The notes under the pieces are model-generated. The model did no database searches and was not told the origin of the DNA. It worked only from the letters and a program-made list of their open reading frames with translations. A DNA stretch of 64,000 nucleotides from Goodfellowiella coeruleoviolacea (GTDB taxonomy: Bacteria > Actinomycetota > Actinomycetes > Mycobacteriales > Pseudonocardiaceae): the NCBI RefSeq assembly GCF_024171785.1, contig NZ_JAMTCK010000017.1, positions 124,001 through 188,000 of the forward strand, given 5' to 3'. Of this stretch, positions 44,606-52,955 are shown in pieces (position 1 is the stretch's first letter; every line of letters begins with the position of its first letter). The translations under genes and the position numbers were made by a program.

Positions 44606-46030
44606 TCAGGACTCGGCGGGGCAGATCGTGTCCGCTGCGGGCAGCGCGCCGGTGGTGAGATACCGGTGCACGTGGTCGCGCAGGCAGCGGTTGTCCCCGG
44701 TGAAGTAGAGGGCGTGCTGGCCGTCAACGCCCAGCCAGCGTGCCCCGGGCAGCTGGGCGGCCACGTGCTGTCCCATGCTCGGCGTGGTCGCGACGTCGTG
44801 CAGCCCGTTGGCCAGCAGCACCGGCGGCAGTGCGGCTGGCACGCGCAGGTCGTGCGGCGGGTTGCTGGGGGCGGGCAGCCCGAGGCAGCGACCCTGGACG
44901 GTGGCGGGGTGCAGCCAGCCGACGCGCGGCTCGATCTTCTTCAGCTCCGCCATGAGGGGCAGCGCCTCCTGCCGCCGCAGCGCCGGGAAGTCCGCGCAGT
45001 ACGCGTGGAAGCTGAGGTCGGGCGGGGTCTGCTCGGGGATCGCGTGGAAGCCGATCGCGTCACCGGCGTCCGCCTTGGCCAACGCGGCGGTGAAGTGCGG
45101 CGCGCTCGCCTCGGACATGGCGCCGGACCGGGCGCGCAGCTCACCCGCGGTCATCACCCAGTCGGTGCCCAGGGCGGGAATCGGCGCCCGGCTGGCCTTG
45201 GCCAGCACCCGGTCCCACACGGCGAGCACGTCCTGGCCGTGCAGCGCGCACTCGGGGTGCGCCGAGCACCACTCGGTGACGCCGGGCAGCCGGTCGCGAA
45301 CCACCGCCGCGGTGACGGCGTACCGGTCGTAGGGGGCGACGGTGGTGTGGTCGAGGACGCTGTCCAGGTACATCCGGTTGACCCGGTGCGGGAACAGCTC
45401 CAGGTACGCCTGCCCGTACACGGTCCCGTAGGAGTTGCCGTAGTAGGACAGGGTCCGCTGGCCGAGCGCCTGCCTGATCGCGTCCATGTCGTGGGCGACC
45501 TGCCCGGAGTCCAGCCGGCCGGCCAGGTTGCCCATGACGTCCCGGCAGGTCCGGTCGTACCGCTGGCCCTGCCGGGTCTGCTCCGCCCAGCGCCCGGCCG
45601 GGTCGGCGGCCAGGAACAGCAGGTCCGGTGGACTGGTGGGACAGGTGACCCCGGTGCTCTCCCCGAAACCACGCGGGTCGAAGGCGATGACGTCGAACCA
45701 CTGGGTCAGCTCGGCGAACTTGGCCGCGGACTGGCGGAACCACCCCAGGGTCGCGGTGGGGCCACCCAGGTTGACCAGCAGCGGGCCGAGCTTGTGCGCC
45801 TGGTCCACCGCGGGTATCCGGACCAGCGCCACCTCGGTGGTGCCGGCTCGCCGATCTCGCCAGTCGGCGGGCACCGTCACCTCCGCGCAGGTCAGCCCGT
45901 CGCCACAGGACCGCCAGTCGACCGGTGCGGTGGTGCCCGCTGGTTCGGCCACCGCCACCGGGGCGGTGACCGGCAACAGCGCGGCCGCCACCGCCGCTGC
46001 CGCGCCCGTCCACCACTGTCTGCCGCGCAT
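44606..46030 (-). CDS. Secreted alpha/beta-hydrolase, tripeptidyl-aminopeptidase (TAP)-type
   Basis: A 474-residue exported enzyme. The signal peptide runs WWTGAAAAVAAALLPVTAPVAVA (cleavage near residue 28). The nucleophile elbow is SYYGNSYGTVYGQAYLELFP (Ser near residue 199); IAFDPRGFGEST precedes it, and the C-terminal TAP-like lid/His region has PVLLANGLHDVATTPSMGQHVA and GVDGQHALYF. Four or more Cys may form disulphides. Removes tripeptides or cleaves peptides outside the cell. Downstream is the ABC-2 permease on the same strand. Confidence 0.9.
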   Translation of the reverse strand: MRGRQWWTGAAAAVAAALLPVTAPVAVAEPAGTTAPVDWRSCGDGLTCAEVTVPADWRDRRAGTTEVALVRIPAVDQAHKLGPLLVNLGGPTATLGWFRQSAAKFAELTQWFDVIAFDPRGFGESTGVTCPTSPPDLLFLAADPAGRWAEQTRQGQRYDRTCRDVMGNLAGRLDSGQVAHDMDAIRQALGQRTLSYYGNSYGTVYGQAYLELFPHRVNRMYLDSVLDHTTVAPYDRYAVTAAVVRDRLPGVTEWCSAHPECALHGQDVLAVWDRVLAKASRAPIPALGTDWVMTAGELRARSGAMSEASAPHFTAALAKADAGDAIGFHAIPEQTPPDLSFHAYCADFPALRRQEALPLMAELKKIEPRVGWLHPATVQGRCLGLPAPSNPPHDLRVPAALPPVLLANGLHDVATTPSMGQHVAAQLPGARWLGVDGQHALYFTGDNRCLRDHVHRYLTTGALPAADTICPAES

Positions 46031-46227
46031 TCGCCGTTCCTCCCAAGCTTGGAGCGCTCTACCCGGTCAACCCTGGCGCCGCGCCGGCCTGGGCACATCG
46101 GCTCAGCGGTCAGAACCCGCCTCCGCCCGGTGGTGGAGACGCCGGCGCGGCCGCCGCCGCCTCACCCCTGGGGATGACGTCCCCCGGGCCGAGGCGGCGC
46201 GGTGACCGGCGCGGATACCGTCAGGCA

Positions 46228-47406
46228 GTGGAGTCCGAACTGCACCCGGTGTTCACCCGGCCGCTCAGCCGGGGCCAGTTGGTCGCGCTGGACTGGGTGG
46301 CCGGGCTGGTGGCCGCGGTGGTGCTGGCCGCGGCCATGACCGCCGCACCCGGCCCGGATGTTCCACTGTGGACGGTGTGGCTGGTGGCGGCCGGGGCCGG
46401 CCTGCCGGTCGGTCTGCGCCGCCGCTACCCGCTCGCGGTGTGCGCGGTCGTGGCGGTGCTGGCCGTGGTGTCGTTGCTGCTCCGGCCCACCTGGCAGGCG
46501 TTCGCACCGGTCGCCGTGGCCGTCTACCCGGTGGCGCTCACCGCGTCCGGCCGCCGCTGGCTGCCCACGTCACTGGTGGGCTGGGCCGCGGTGCTGGCCG
46601 GGCTGGCCGCCACCTCGGCCGGCGCCCCGCGCACCTCGCTGGACGTGGGGTTGCTGCTGGTCGGTCTCACCCTGGTGGCCGGGTCGTGGACGGTGGGCCG
46701 GGCCGTGCGGGAGCGGCGCGCGTACGCGGCCCGCTCGGCCGGGCAGCTGGCCGAGCGGGCCGTCACCGAGGAGCGGCTGCGGATCGCCCGGGAACTGCAC
46801 GACGTGGTCGCGCACAGCATCGGCGTGATCGCGGTCAAGGCCGGGGTGGCCAGCCACGTCATCCACGAACGCCCGGACGAGGCGCACGACGCGTTGCGGG
46901 TGATCGCGGCGACCAGTCGCGACGCGCTCGGCGAGATGCGGCACCTGCTCGGCGCGCTGCGCTCCGACGTGGACGGTCAGGCGGCGCAGCTGCGCCCGGT
47001 GCCCGGCGTGGCCGGCCTGCCCGACCTGGTGCGCCAGGCCGCCGCACTGGGCGTGCGGGCCGAGTTGACCGTGCGCGGGGTGGACCGGCTGCCCGAGGGC
47101 ACGAGCCTGGCGGTCTACCGGATCGTCCAGGAGGCCCTGACCAACGTGGGCAAGCACGCGGCCCCGGCCACCTGCGCGGTGCTGGTCGACGCGGTCGGGC
47201 ACGAGGTGCGCGTCGAGGTCACCGACAACGGGGGCACCCGACGGGCGCCGCGCCCGGACGTCCAGCGCGGCGGGCACGGGCTGATCGGCATGCGCGAGCG
47301 GGTGCTCACCCACGGCGGCGTCTTTGCCGCCGGACCCCGTCCCGGGGGAGGCTTCCAGGTGTCCGCCCGCCTGCCCTACCAGCCAACCGAGGAGAGCACA
47401 GCGTGA
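46228..47406 (+). CDS. Sensor histidine kinase (NarL class)
   Basis: A 392-residue kinase: five or six transmembrane segments up to about residue 155, linker, then RIARELHDVVAHSIGVIAVKAG (phospho-His near 191) and the HATPase with EALTNVGKHA, VTDNGG and GGHGLIGMRERV. GTG 46228 lies 6 nt after TACCGT, fitting a leaderless start; ATG 46174 upstream is an alternative without conserved sequence. Overlaps the response-regulator start. Confidence 0.91.
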   Translation: MESELHPVFTRPLSRGQLVALDWVAGLVAAVVLAAAMTAAPGPDVPLWTVWLVAAGAGLPVGLRRRYPLAVCAVVAVLAVVSLLLRPTWQAFAPVAVAVYPVALTASGRRWLPTSLVGWAAVLAGLAATSAGAPRTSLDVGLLLVGLTLVAGSWTVGRAVRERRAYAARSAGQLAERAVTEERLRIARELHDVVAHSIGVIAVKAGVASHVIHERPDEAHDALRVIAATSRDALGEMRHLLGALRSDVDGQAAQLRPVPGVAGLPDLVRQAAALGVRAELTVRGVDRLPEGTSLAVYRIVQEALTNVGKHAAPATCAVLVDAVGHEVRVEVTDNGGTRRAPRPDVQRGGHGLIGMRERVLTHGGVFAAGPRPGGGFQVSARLPYQPTEESTA

Positions 47407-48074
47407 ACGCCCCGATCCGGGTACTCGTCGCCGACGACCAGGCGCTGCTGCGCGGCAGCTTCCGGGTGCTGGTGGACACCGCACCCGACCTGGTCGCCGT
47501 GGGTGAGGCCAGCACCGGCGCCGAAGCCGTGACCCTGGCCAGGCAGGAACGCCCGGACGTGGTGCTGATGGACGTGCGCATGCCGGTGCTGGACGGCATC
47601 GAGGCCACCCGCCAGCTGCGCGCCCAGGCCGAGACCAGCGACGTGCGGGTGCTCATCCTGACCATGTTCGACCTGGACGAGTACGTGTACGCGGCACTGC
47701 GCGCGGGCGCCAGCGGGTTCCTGCTCAAGGACACGCCCCCGGGCGACCTGCTGGCCGCGATCCGGGTGGTGGCCGCCGGCGAGGCGCTGCTGGCACCGAC
47801 CGTGACCCGGCGGCTGATCGAGGAGTTCGCCCGCCGACCGGAGCCGCCCCGGCCGGTGAGCCGGGCCCTGGACGTGCTGACCGAGCGCGAGCGCGACGTG
47901 CTCACCCTGATCGCCCGGGGCCTGTCCAACGCGGAGATCAGCGCGCACCTGCACCTGAGCCAGGCCACGGTCAAGACGCACGTGAGCCACCTGTTCAGCA
48001 AGCTCCAGGTGCGCGACCGGGCCCAGCTGGTCATCATCGCCTACGAGACCGGGCTGATCACCGTCGCCGGCTGA
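47403..48074 (+). CDS. LuxR/NarL-family response regulator
   Basis: A 223-residue regulator. Receiver: VADDQALLRGSFR, phospho-Asp near residue 56 (VVLMDVRMPVLDG), GASGFLLKDTPPGDL. LuxR output: LTERERDVLTLIARGLSNAEISAHLHLSQATVKTHVSHLFSKLQVRDR. GTG 47403 overlaps the kinase stop (4 nt). Kinase-regulator pairs of this class often control an adjacent ABC-2 exporter, here possibly the permease at 43788, whose ATPase is missing. Confidence 0.93.
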   Translation: MNAPIRVLVADDQALLRGSFRVLVDTAPDLVAVGEASTGAEAVTLARQERPDVVLMDVRMPVLDGIEATRQLRAQAETSDVRVLILTMFDLDEYVYAALRAGASGFLLKDTPPGDLLAAIRVVAAGEALLAPTVTRRLIEEFARRPEPPRPVSRALDVLTERERDVLTLIARGLSNAEISAHLHLSQATVKTHVSHLFSKLQVRDRAQLVIIAYETGLITVAG

Positions 48075-48084
48075 CGCCGCACGC

Positions 48085-48180
48085 GCGGCGAGGCGACCGC
48101 GCGGCGAGACGCACACGCGGTGAGGCGGCTGCGCGGTGAGGCGGCTGCGCGGTGAGGCGGCTGCGCGGTGAGGCGGCCGC
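48085..48180. repeat. 16-bp tandem repeat array (six copies)
   Basis: Copies of GCGGTGAGGCGGCTGC or near variants run head to tail from 48085; the last three full copies (48117, 48133, 48149) are identical. Confidence 0.85.
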
Positions 48181-48270
48181 GCCCGAGCGCACGGCCTCGC
48201 CGGTGACGGGTACTCGCGGAGAACCCCGTTGCCGAGGTGCCCGGTTGCCCGTTGGCAGCCGTCCGGTGGC

Positions 48271-48344
48271 GGGCCCGGTGACAGCTCTCCGGGGGGCGGG
48301 CCCGGTGACAGCTCTCCGGGGGGCGGGCCCGGTGACAGCTCTCC
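48271..48344. repeat. 27-bp tandem repeat (2.7 copies)
   Basis: The unit beginning GGGCCCGGTGACAGCTCTCC and ending CGGGGGGC starts at 48271, 48298 and 48325 without mismatches in the shared part. Encodes nothing recognisable in either strand. Confidence 0.85.
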
Positions 48345-48540
48345 GCTCTCGGCTCTCCGCTGGCAGGTAGCCCTGGCAAGGCGGTTGACAGCTGCCAGTT
48401 GACAGCCCCCCGCCCTCCCAGGGGGGCGAGCCCCGCTCCAGCCTATCCGTCCCGGTCAGCAACAGGCAGGGGGTCGTTCGTGGCTGTGGATAACTCCCTC
48501 CCCCGCGGGCAACCATTCACAGTGACGCACATCACGGCCA

Positions 48541-48552
48541 CACACCGGTGTG
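48541..48552. promoter_or_regulatory. 12-bp palindrome CACACCGGTGTG
   Basis: A perfect dyad about 225 bp before GTG 48776 of the glycosyltransferase gene. Position is loose for a promoter operator. Confidence 0.3.
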
Positions 48553-48640
48553 CTGAGGACACCAACTCATGAGCCACCAGCGCGGCCACCGCTCGCCCGC
48601 GCTCGATCGCGTTCGCTCGCGCTGCGTTCGGGCACGTCCG

Positions 48641-48716
48641 CACACGTCGCGTTCGCTCGCACACGTCGCGTTCGTCCGCACAGGTCGCGTTCGTTCGCGC
48701 ACGTCGCGTTCGTCAG
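48641..48716. repeat. 19-bp tandem repeat (four copies)
   Basis: CACACGTCGCGTTCGCTCG and close variants start at 48641, 48660, 48679 and 48698. It ends 60 bp before the downstream gene. Confidence 0.85.
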
Positions 48717-48775
48717 CGTTCGTTCGCATGGCTCTCAGCTCGCCCAGTGTCGTCACCGTGGTCTAGGGGGAATCC

Positions 48776-50071
48776 GTGTCCACAGCAAGAACACCCAGGC
48801 TCAGATCGGGCTCGTGGCGATCGGCGCCCGAAGCGCTGCGCCAGCTGACCCCCGGCCGGGCCTACCGCATCGGGCTGGTCCTGGTGATCGCCGCGCTGGC
48901 GCTGGCCATGCGCGTCGCGGTGCTGCCGTTCGAGTCCGGTGACTACCGGTTCTTCCTGCTGCCCTGGTACGAGCACATCGAGAGCCACGGGGGGTTCGCG
49001 GCGCTGCGGGAGAAGTTCTCCGACTACAACATGCCGTACCTGTACCTGCTGGCGACCCTGACCTACCTGCCGGTGTCCCCGCTGGTCGGGATCAAGCTGA
49101 TCTCGGTGGCCTTCGACCTGGTGATCGCCTACTTCACGTTCCGGCTGGTGGCCCTGCGCCACCGGGGCACCTGGTTGCCGCACCTGGCCGCGATCGCCGT
49201 GATCCTGCTGCCCACGGTGACCGTGAACGGGGCGTTCTGGGGCCAGGCCGACTCGATCTACACCGCGTTCGGCCTCGGCGGGCTGTACTTCGCGCTGCGC
49301 CGCCGGCCGTGGTGGGCGTGCGCGTTCTTCGGGCTGGCCCTGGCGTTCAAGCTGCAGATCATCTTCCTGTTCCCGGTGCTGCTGCTCCTGGTGCTGGCCG
49401 GCCGGGTGCCGTGGCGCGCGCTGCTCGCCATCCCCGCCGTCTACCTGGCCCTGGACGTGCCCGCGCTGCTGCTCGGCGCCAATCCGGTGGAGGTGCTGCT
49501 GATCTACGCGCGGCAGACCGAGACCTACTCAGCGCTGACCCTGAACGCGCCCTCGGTGTACCAGTTCCTCCCGGCCACCGCGCCCGTGGACCTGCTGCGG
49601 ACCCTCGGCGTGCTGTTCACCGGTGGCGCGGTGCTCGCCCTGCTCTTGGTGATGCTGGCCAGCCGGATGCCGGTCACCCCGGAGCGCGTGGTGCTGGCCG
49701 CGACCGCGTTCGCCGTGCTGGTGCCCTACTTCCTGCCGTCCATGCACGAGCGGTACTTCTACCTGGCCGACGTGCTCACCGTGATCACCGCGTGCTACCT
49801 GCCCAAGCTGCGGATCGTGGCGCTGCTCGTGCAGTTCGCGTCGTTCTTCTCCTACGTGCCGTACCTGTTCCAGGCGTCCGTGCCGGCCGACGCCCCGCTC
49901 GCCGAACGCGTGCCGGTGGACCTGCGCGTGCTGGCCGTGCTGATGCTGCTCGCCCTGGTCCTGCTGCTCCGGGAACTGTTCCAGCGGCCCGCTGCCCCGG
50001 CCCCGGATCACGAGCCCGACAGTTCAGCGTCCCACACGGTGATGTCCAGTTCGGTGCGCGCGCTGTCGTAG
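48776..50071 (+). CDS. Polytopic membrane glycosyltransferase, paralogue 1
   Basis: A 431-residue GT-C-like protein with about 11 transmembrane helices. An acidic loop follows helix 1 (ESGDYRFFLLPWYEHIE), and GAFWGQADSIYTAFGLGGLYFALRRRP and YFLPSMHERYFYLADVL are characteristic of actinobacterial dolichyl-phosphate-sugar-dependent family members. Residues after FQRPA (about the last 25: PAPDHEPDSSASHTVMSSSVRALS) read across the antisense strand of a kinase remnant, so the native C-terminus was lost. GTG 48776 has GGGGGAA upstream. Paralogue of 50594. Confidence 0.85.
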   Translation: MSTARTPRLRSGSWRSAPEALRQLTPGRAYRIGLVLVIAALALAMRVAVLPFESGDYRFFLLPWYEHIESHGGFAALREKFSDYNMPYLYLLATLTYLPVSPLVGIKLISVAFDLVIAYFTFRLVALRHRGTWLPHLAAIAVILLPTVTVNGAFWGQADSIYTAFGLGGLYFALRRRPWWACAFFGLALAFKLQIIFLFPVLLLLVLAGRVPWRALLAIPAVYLALDVPALLLGANPVEVLLIYARQTETYSALTLNAPSVYQFLPATAPVDLLRTLGVLFTGGAVLALLLVMLASRMPVTPERVVLAATAFAVLVPYFLPSMHERYFYLADVLTVITACYLPKLRIVALLVQFASFFSYVPYLFQASVPADAPLAERVPVDLRVLAVLMLLALVLLLRELFQRPAAPAPDHEPDSSASHTVMSSSVRALS

Positions 50072-50394
50072 CTGACCACCTGGACGTACGCGATGTTGCT
50101 AGCTGCCCGGGTCCGGGGGGCACGGGTGCGGCGGAGATCCGGTTGACCGCGGCCGCGACGGCCGGCGGCAGCCAGTCGTCACCCATGCGCAACCGGGTTC
50201 CGGTCGACGCCTCCCGGCACAGTTCGATCACCTGCGTCGGGTTCGGGCGCTCCCGGGGGTCCTTGGCCAGACACCGGGTCACCAGTTTCCGCAACTGGTC
50301 CGGCAGGTCGGTGAGGTCCGGTTCCTGTTCGGTGATCCGGTACGGCACCGCCGGGTCCAGCCCGCGGCCGAAGCGTGCCGGGCGGGGCGGGTGA
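50008..50394 (-). pseudogene. Ser/Thr protein kinase C-terminal remnant, frameshifted
   Basis: On the minus strand, kinase subdomains X-XI are readable: FGRGLDPAVPYRI, EPDLTDLPDQLRKLVTRCLAKDPRERPNPTQVIELC. A linker follows, then after a frame change near 50110 the sequence SNIAYVQVVSYDSARTELDITVWDAELSGS and a stop at 50008. Upstream of about 50394 the frame meets TGA and no catalytic subdomains (Walker-like GXG, HRD, DFG) are present. The 3' end overlaps paralogue 1. It is a dead fragment between two copies of a duplicated gene. Confidence 0.82.
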
Positions 50395-50593
50395 CCGCAC
50401 GCGCTGCGTCATCGCCAGTCCGCTGTACGTGGAGTACGCGCCGCCGCCGAGGACCACCTGAGCCCGTCCGCGCGTAACGACCACGTCTCAGCTGGACCGA
50501 CCACCGGTGGAACCGGTGCTGGCCGCACATGCTGGAGCGATCAGACCAGCGCAGGGCCACATCCGCCCCACCACACCGTGAGGTCCACGACCC

Positions 50594-51874
50594 GTGACCG
50601 CAGCAGCCTCCGACGCCGACCCAGCCACTCCGCCGCCGTCCCGGGGCCGACCGGCGACCCGAGGACCGCGGACCCGGGAACCGGGGGCGTGGGCGTCCGG
50701 CCGGGTGCAGCGGGTCGGCCTGGTGCTGGTGATCGCGGTGCTGGCGGTCGCCGTGCGGGTGGTGGCCTTCCCCCACGAGAGCGTGGACTACCGGTTCTTC
50801 CTGCTGCCCTGGTACGAGCACCTGGACCAGCACGGCGGGTTCGCCGCACTGCGCGACGAGTTCGCCAACTACAACGTGCCCTACCTGTACCTGCTGGCCG
50901 CGCTCACCTACCTGCCGGTGCCGCCGCTGGTGGGGATCAAGCTGGTCTCGGTGGCGTTCGACCTGCTGCTGGTGTTCTTCGCGCACCGGGTCGTGGCGGT
51001 GCGCCACCCGCGGACCTGGTTGCCGGTGCTGGCCGCGGCCGTGGTGGCGCTGTTGCCGACGGTGGTGGTGAACGGGGCCATGTGGGGGCAGGTCGACTCC
51101 GCCCACACCGGCCTCGGCCTGGGTGGCGTGTACTTCCTGCTCCGCCGCCGGCCGTGGTGGGCGTGCGCGTTCTTCGGCCTGGCCCTGGCGTTCAAGCTGC
51201 AGATCGTCTTCCTGTTCCCGGTGCTGCTGCTCCTGGCCCTGACCGGCCGGCTGCCGTGGCGCGCGCTGCTGGCGGTCCCCGCGGTGTTCCTGGCGCTGGA
51301 CGTGCCCGCGGTGCTGCTGGGCGCCGCGCCCGGCCGGCTGCTGGCGGTGTACGCGGATCAGGCCGGGACCTACGGCGCCCTCACCCTGGGGGCGCCCTCG
51401 GTGTACCAGTTCGTGCCGGCCGGGTACGGCACGGACACCCTGCACACCATGGCCGTGCTGCTGGCCGGCGCCCTGGTGCTGCTGCTGGTGCTGGTGGTCG
51501 CGGCCGGCCGGCTGGTGCTCACGCCGGCCCGGCTGGTGCTGGTGGCGGCGGTCTTCGCGGTGGGTGTGCCGTACTTCCTGCCGTCCATGCACGAGCGCTA
51601 CTTCTACCTGGCCGACGTGCTCACCGTGCTCGCCGCGTGCTATCTGCCCCGGCTGTGGTGCGTGCCGGTGCTGGTGCAGGTCGCCTCGTTCTCGTCGTAC
51701 GTGGCGTACCTGTTCGTGCCGCCGCCGGCGCTGGACACCGTGCCGCGGTGGGCCGAGCAGCGTGTTGACCCGCGCGTGCTGGCCGCGCTGGTGCTGGTGG
51801 CGCTGCTCGCCCTGGTGCGCCAACTGTTCCGCACGCCCGGGCTGCGCGCCGGTCTGGTCCGGCCGCCGCGCTGA
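50594..51874 (+). CDS. Polytopic membrane glycosyltransferase, paralogue 2
   Basis: A 426-residue GT-C-like protein. Shares with paralogue 1 the same loop (ESVDYRFFLLPWYEHLD), WGQVDSAHTGLGLGG, an RRRPWWACAFFGLALAFKLQI helix that is nearly identical at DNA level, and YFLPSMHERYFYLADVLTVL. Ends normally in FRTPGLRAGLVRPPR. GTG 50594 starts after a Pro/Arg-rich lead. Likely adds a sugar from a polyprenyl-phosphate donor to an outer-surface polymer. Acceptor unknown. Confidence 0.86.
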   Translation: MTAAASDADPATPPPSRGRPATRGPRTREPGAWASGRVQRVGLVLVIAVLAVAVRVVAFPHESVDYRFFLLPWYEHLDQHGGFAALRDEFANYNVPYLYLLAALTYLPVPPLVGIKLVSVAFDLLLVFFAHRVVAVRHPRTWLPVLAAAVVALLPTVVVNGAMWGQVDSAHTGLGLGGVYFLLRRRPWWACAFFGLALAFKLQIVFLFPVLLLLALTGRLPWRALLAVPAVFLALDVPAVLLGAAPGRLLAVYADQAGTYGALTLGAPSVYQFVPAGYGTDTLHTMAVLLAGALVLLLVLVVAAGRLVLTPARLVLVAAVFAVGVPYFLPSMHERYFYLADVLTVLAACYLPRLWCVPVLVQVASFSSYVAYLFVPPPALDTVPRWAEQRVDPRVLAALVLVALLALVRQLFRTPGLRAGLVRPPR

Positions 51875-51911
51875 CCGGAGCCGCCCGCACGTGCGGGACG
51901 ACCTCCGGCGG

Positions 51912-52655
51912 TCACTCGCTGCCGGGCAGCACCGGGCTGATGTAGGTGCCCACCCTGGTGGCCATGTCCTGGCGCAGCACGCTGATCCCGGTCAGCCACG
52001 GGGTGGTCAGCTGGGTGGTCTCGTCCGGCGGGGTGCTCACCACCTCGGTGGGAATCCAGTCGGTCGAGCCGGCCGAGCCGACCGAGTCCCCGCTGGGCGT
52101 GACGAAGGTGATCAGGGTGTGCGCGGTGCCGCCCGGGGCCAGGGTGACCAGCGTGGGCGTACCGCCGCTGGCCGGGTCCTGCTGCGGGTTGGCCCCCCGG
52201 CGCAGCGAGTAGACCGGCCCGTTGGGGTCGTCCGGGCCGCGCAGGTCGACGCCGCCGAACCCGTACATCGTGCAGGTCCGGTTCGAGGTGTTGGTGTAGA
52301 CCAGCGGGACCGTGCCGCCGGTGACCCCGCTGTCGCGGTTCAGCGCGGCCGTGCCCAGGTGCGTGGACAGGTCACCGGTGTGGCACCGCTCCACGCCCGC
52401 CGCGGTCGCGCTGGTCCCGGCGGTACCGGTGCCGAACACCGCCCCACCCGCGGCGGTGGCCTCGCCCGCTGCCGTGCCCGAACCGGTGGACGCGGCCGTG
52501 CCCGGCTGACCGGTCTGGCCGGAGTCGGCCCCGCCCGCCCCACTGGGCGCGGCCGTCCCGCCCGTTCCCGCCGCGCAGCCGGCGGTCACGCCCAGTGTCA
52601 GCACCGCGCCGCCCAGCACCGCTGCCCGCCGCCACGAACGCCTCGTCCCCGACAT
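51912..52655 (-). CDS. DUF4232-type lipoprotein
   Basis: A 247-residue lipoprotein: Arg-rich start, hydrophobic AAVLGGAVLTLGV, lipobox with lipidated Cys (VTAGC, near residue 27), a disordered Ser/Gly/Ala spacer, then a beta domain with AALNRDSGVTGGTVPLVYTNTSNRTCTMYGFGGVDL and TLVTLAPGGTAHTLITF that fits DUF4232. ATG 52655 has a G-rich GGGGACGG site; an open frame further upstream is not conserved. It lies downstream of an iron box on the same strand. Function unknown, surface-anchored. Confidence 0.85.
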   Translation of the reverse strand: MSGTRRSWRRAAVLGGAVLTLGVTAGCAAGTGGTAAPSGAGGADSGQTGQPGTAASTGSGTAAGEATAAGGAVFGTGTAGTSATAAGVERCHTGDLSTHLGTAALNRDSGVTGGTVPLVYTNTSNRTCTMYGFGGVDLRGPDDPNGPVYSLRRGANPQQDPASGGTPTLVTLAPGGTAHTLITFVTPSGDSVGSAGSTDWIPTEVVSTPPDETTQLTTPWLTGISVLRQDMATRVGTYISPVLPGSE

Positions 52656-52909
52656 GTCCGGTCCGTCCCCTCTGCCGCTGTTGACCTCGTTGCCGTGCAA
52701 CCGGAAAGACGGACGCGGCGACCCCGCGTTGAGACGGGAACGCCTTTTGTGAGCTTCGACATCGTCACGCAACCCCGGCGCCGGGCCGGGTGGACGTGGC
52801 CGGACACCGGGCGCGGACCGGGCTGCGCCCCGCCCGATCGGCTACTGACCGTCGGACGGGGCACCGCGCTCCCGAACTGACTGCCGCTCCCACCACGAAG
52901 CGACGCGAC

Positions 52910-52928
52910 TTAGGTTAGCCTAACTTTC
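52910..52928 (-). promoter_or_regulatory. IdeR/DmdR iron box
   Basis: Read on the minus strand, GAAAGTTAGGCTAACCTAA agrees at 16 of 19 positions with the iron-box consensus TTAGGTTAGGCTAACCTAA, including the whole central and right half. It is about 255 bp before the lipoprotein start and just past the MMPL stop on the same strand. The placement suggests an iron-repressed promoter for the lipoprotein or a lost gene. Binding is inferred. Confidence 0.65.
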
Positions 52929-52955
52929 TCTCCAGCGGAAGTCCCCGCTGCGCAG

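Noticed and set aside
48058-48516. Minus-strand frame with repeated RAVTGPAPR units
   Set aside because: The repeat is the translated 27-bp minisatellite; no homology-like sequence or ribosome site.
50179-50484. Frame containing VVLGGGAYSTYSGLAMT near the kinase remnant
   Set aside because: Could not be matched to kinase subdomains and lies in a different frame; only the X-XI fragment is safe to call.
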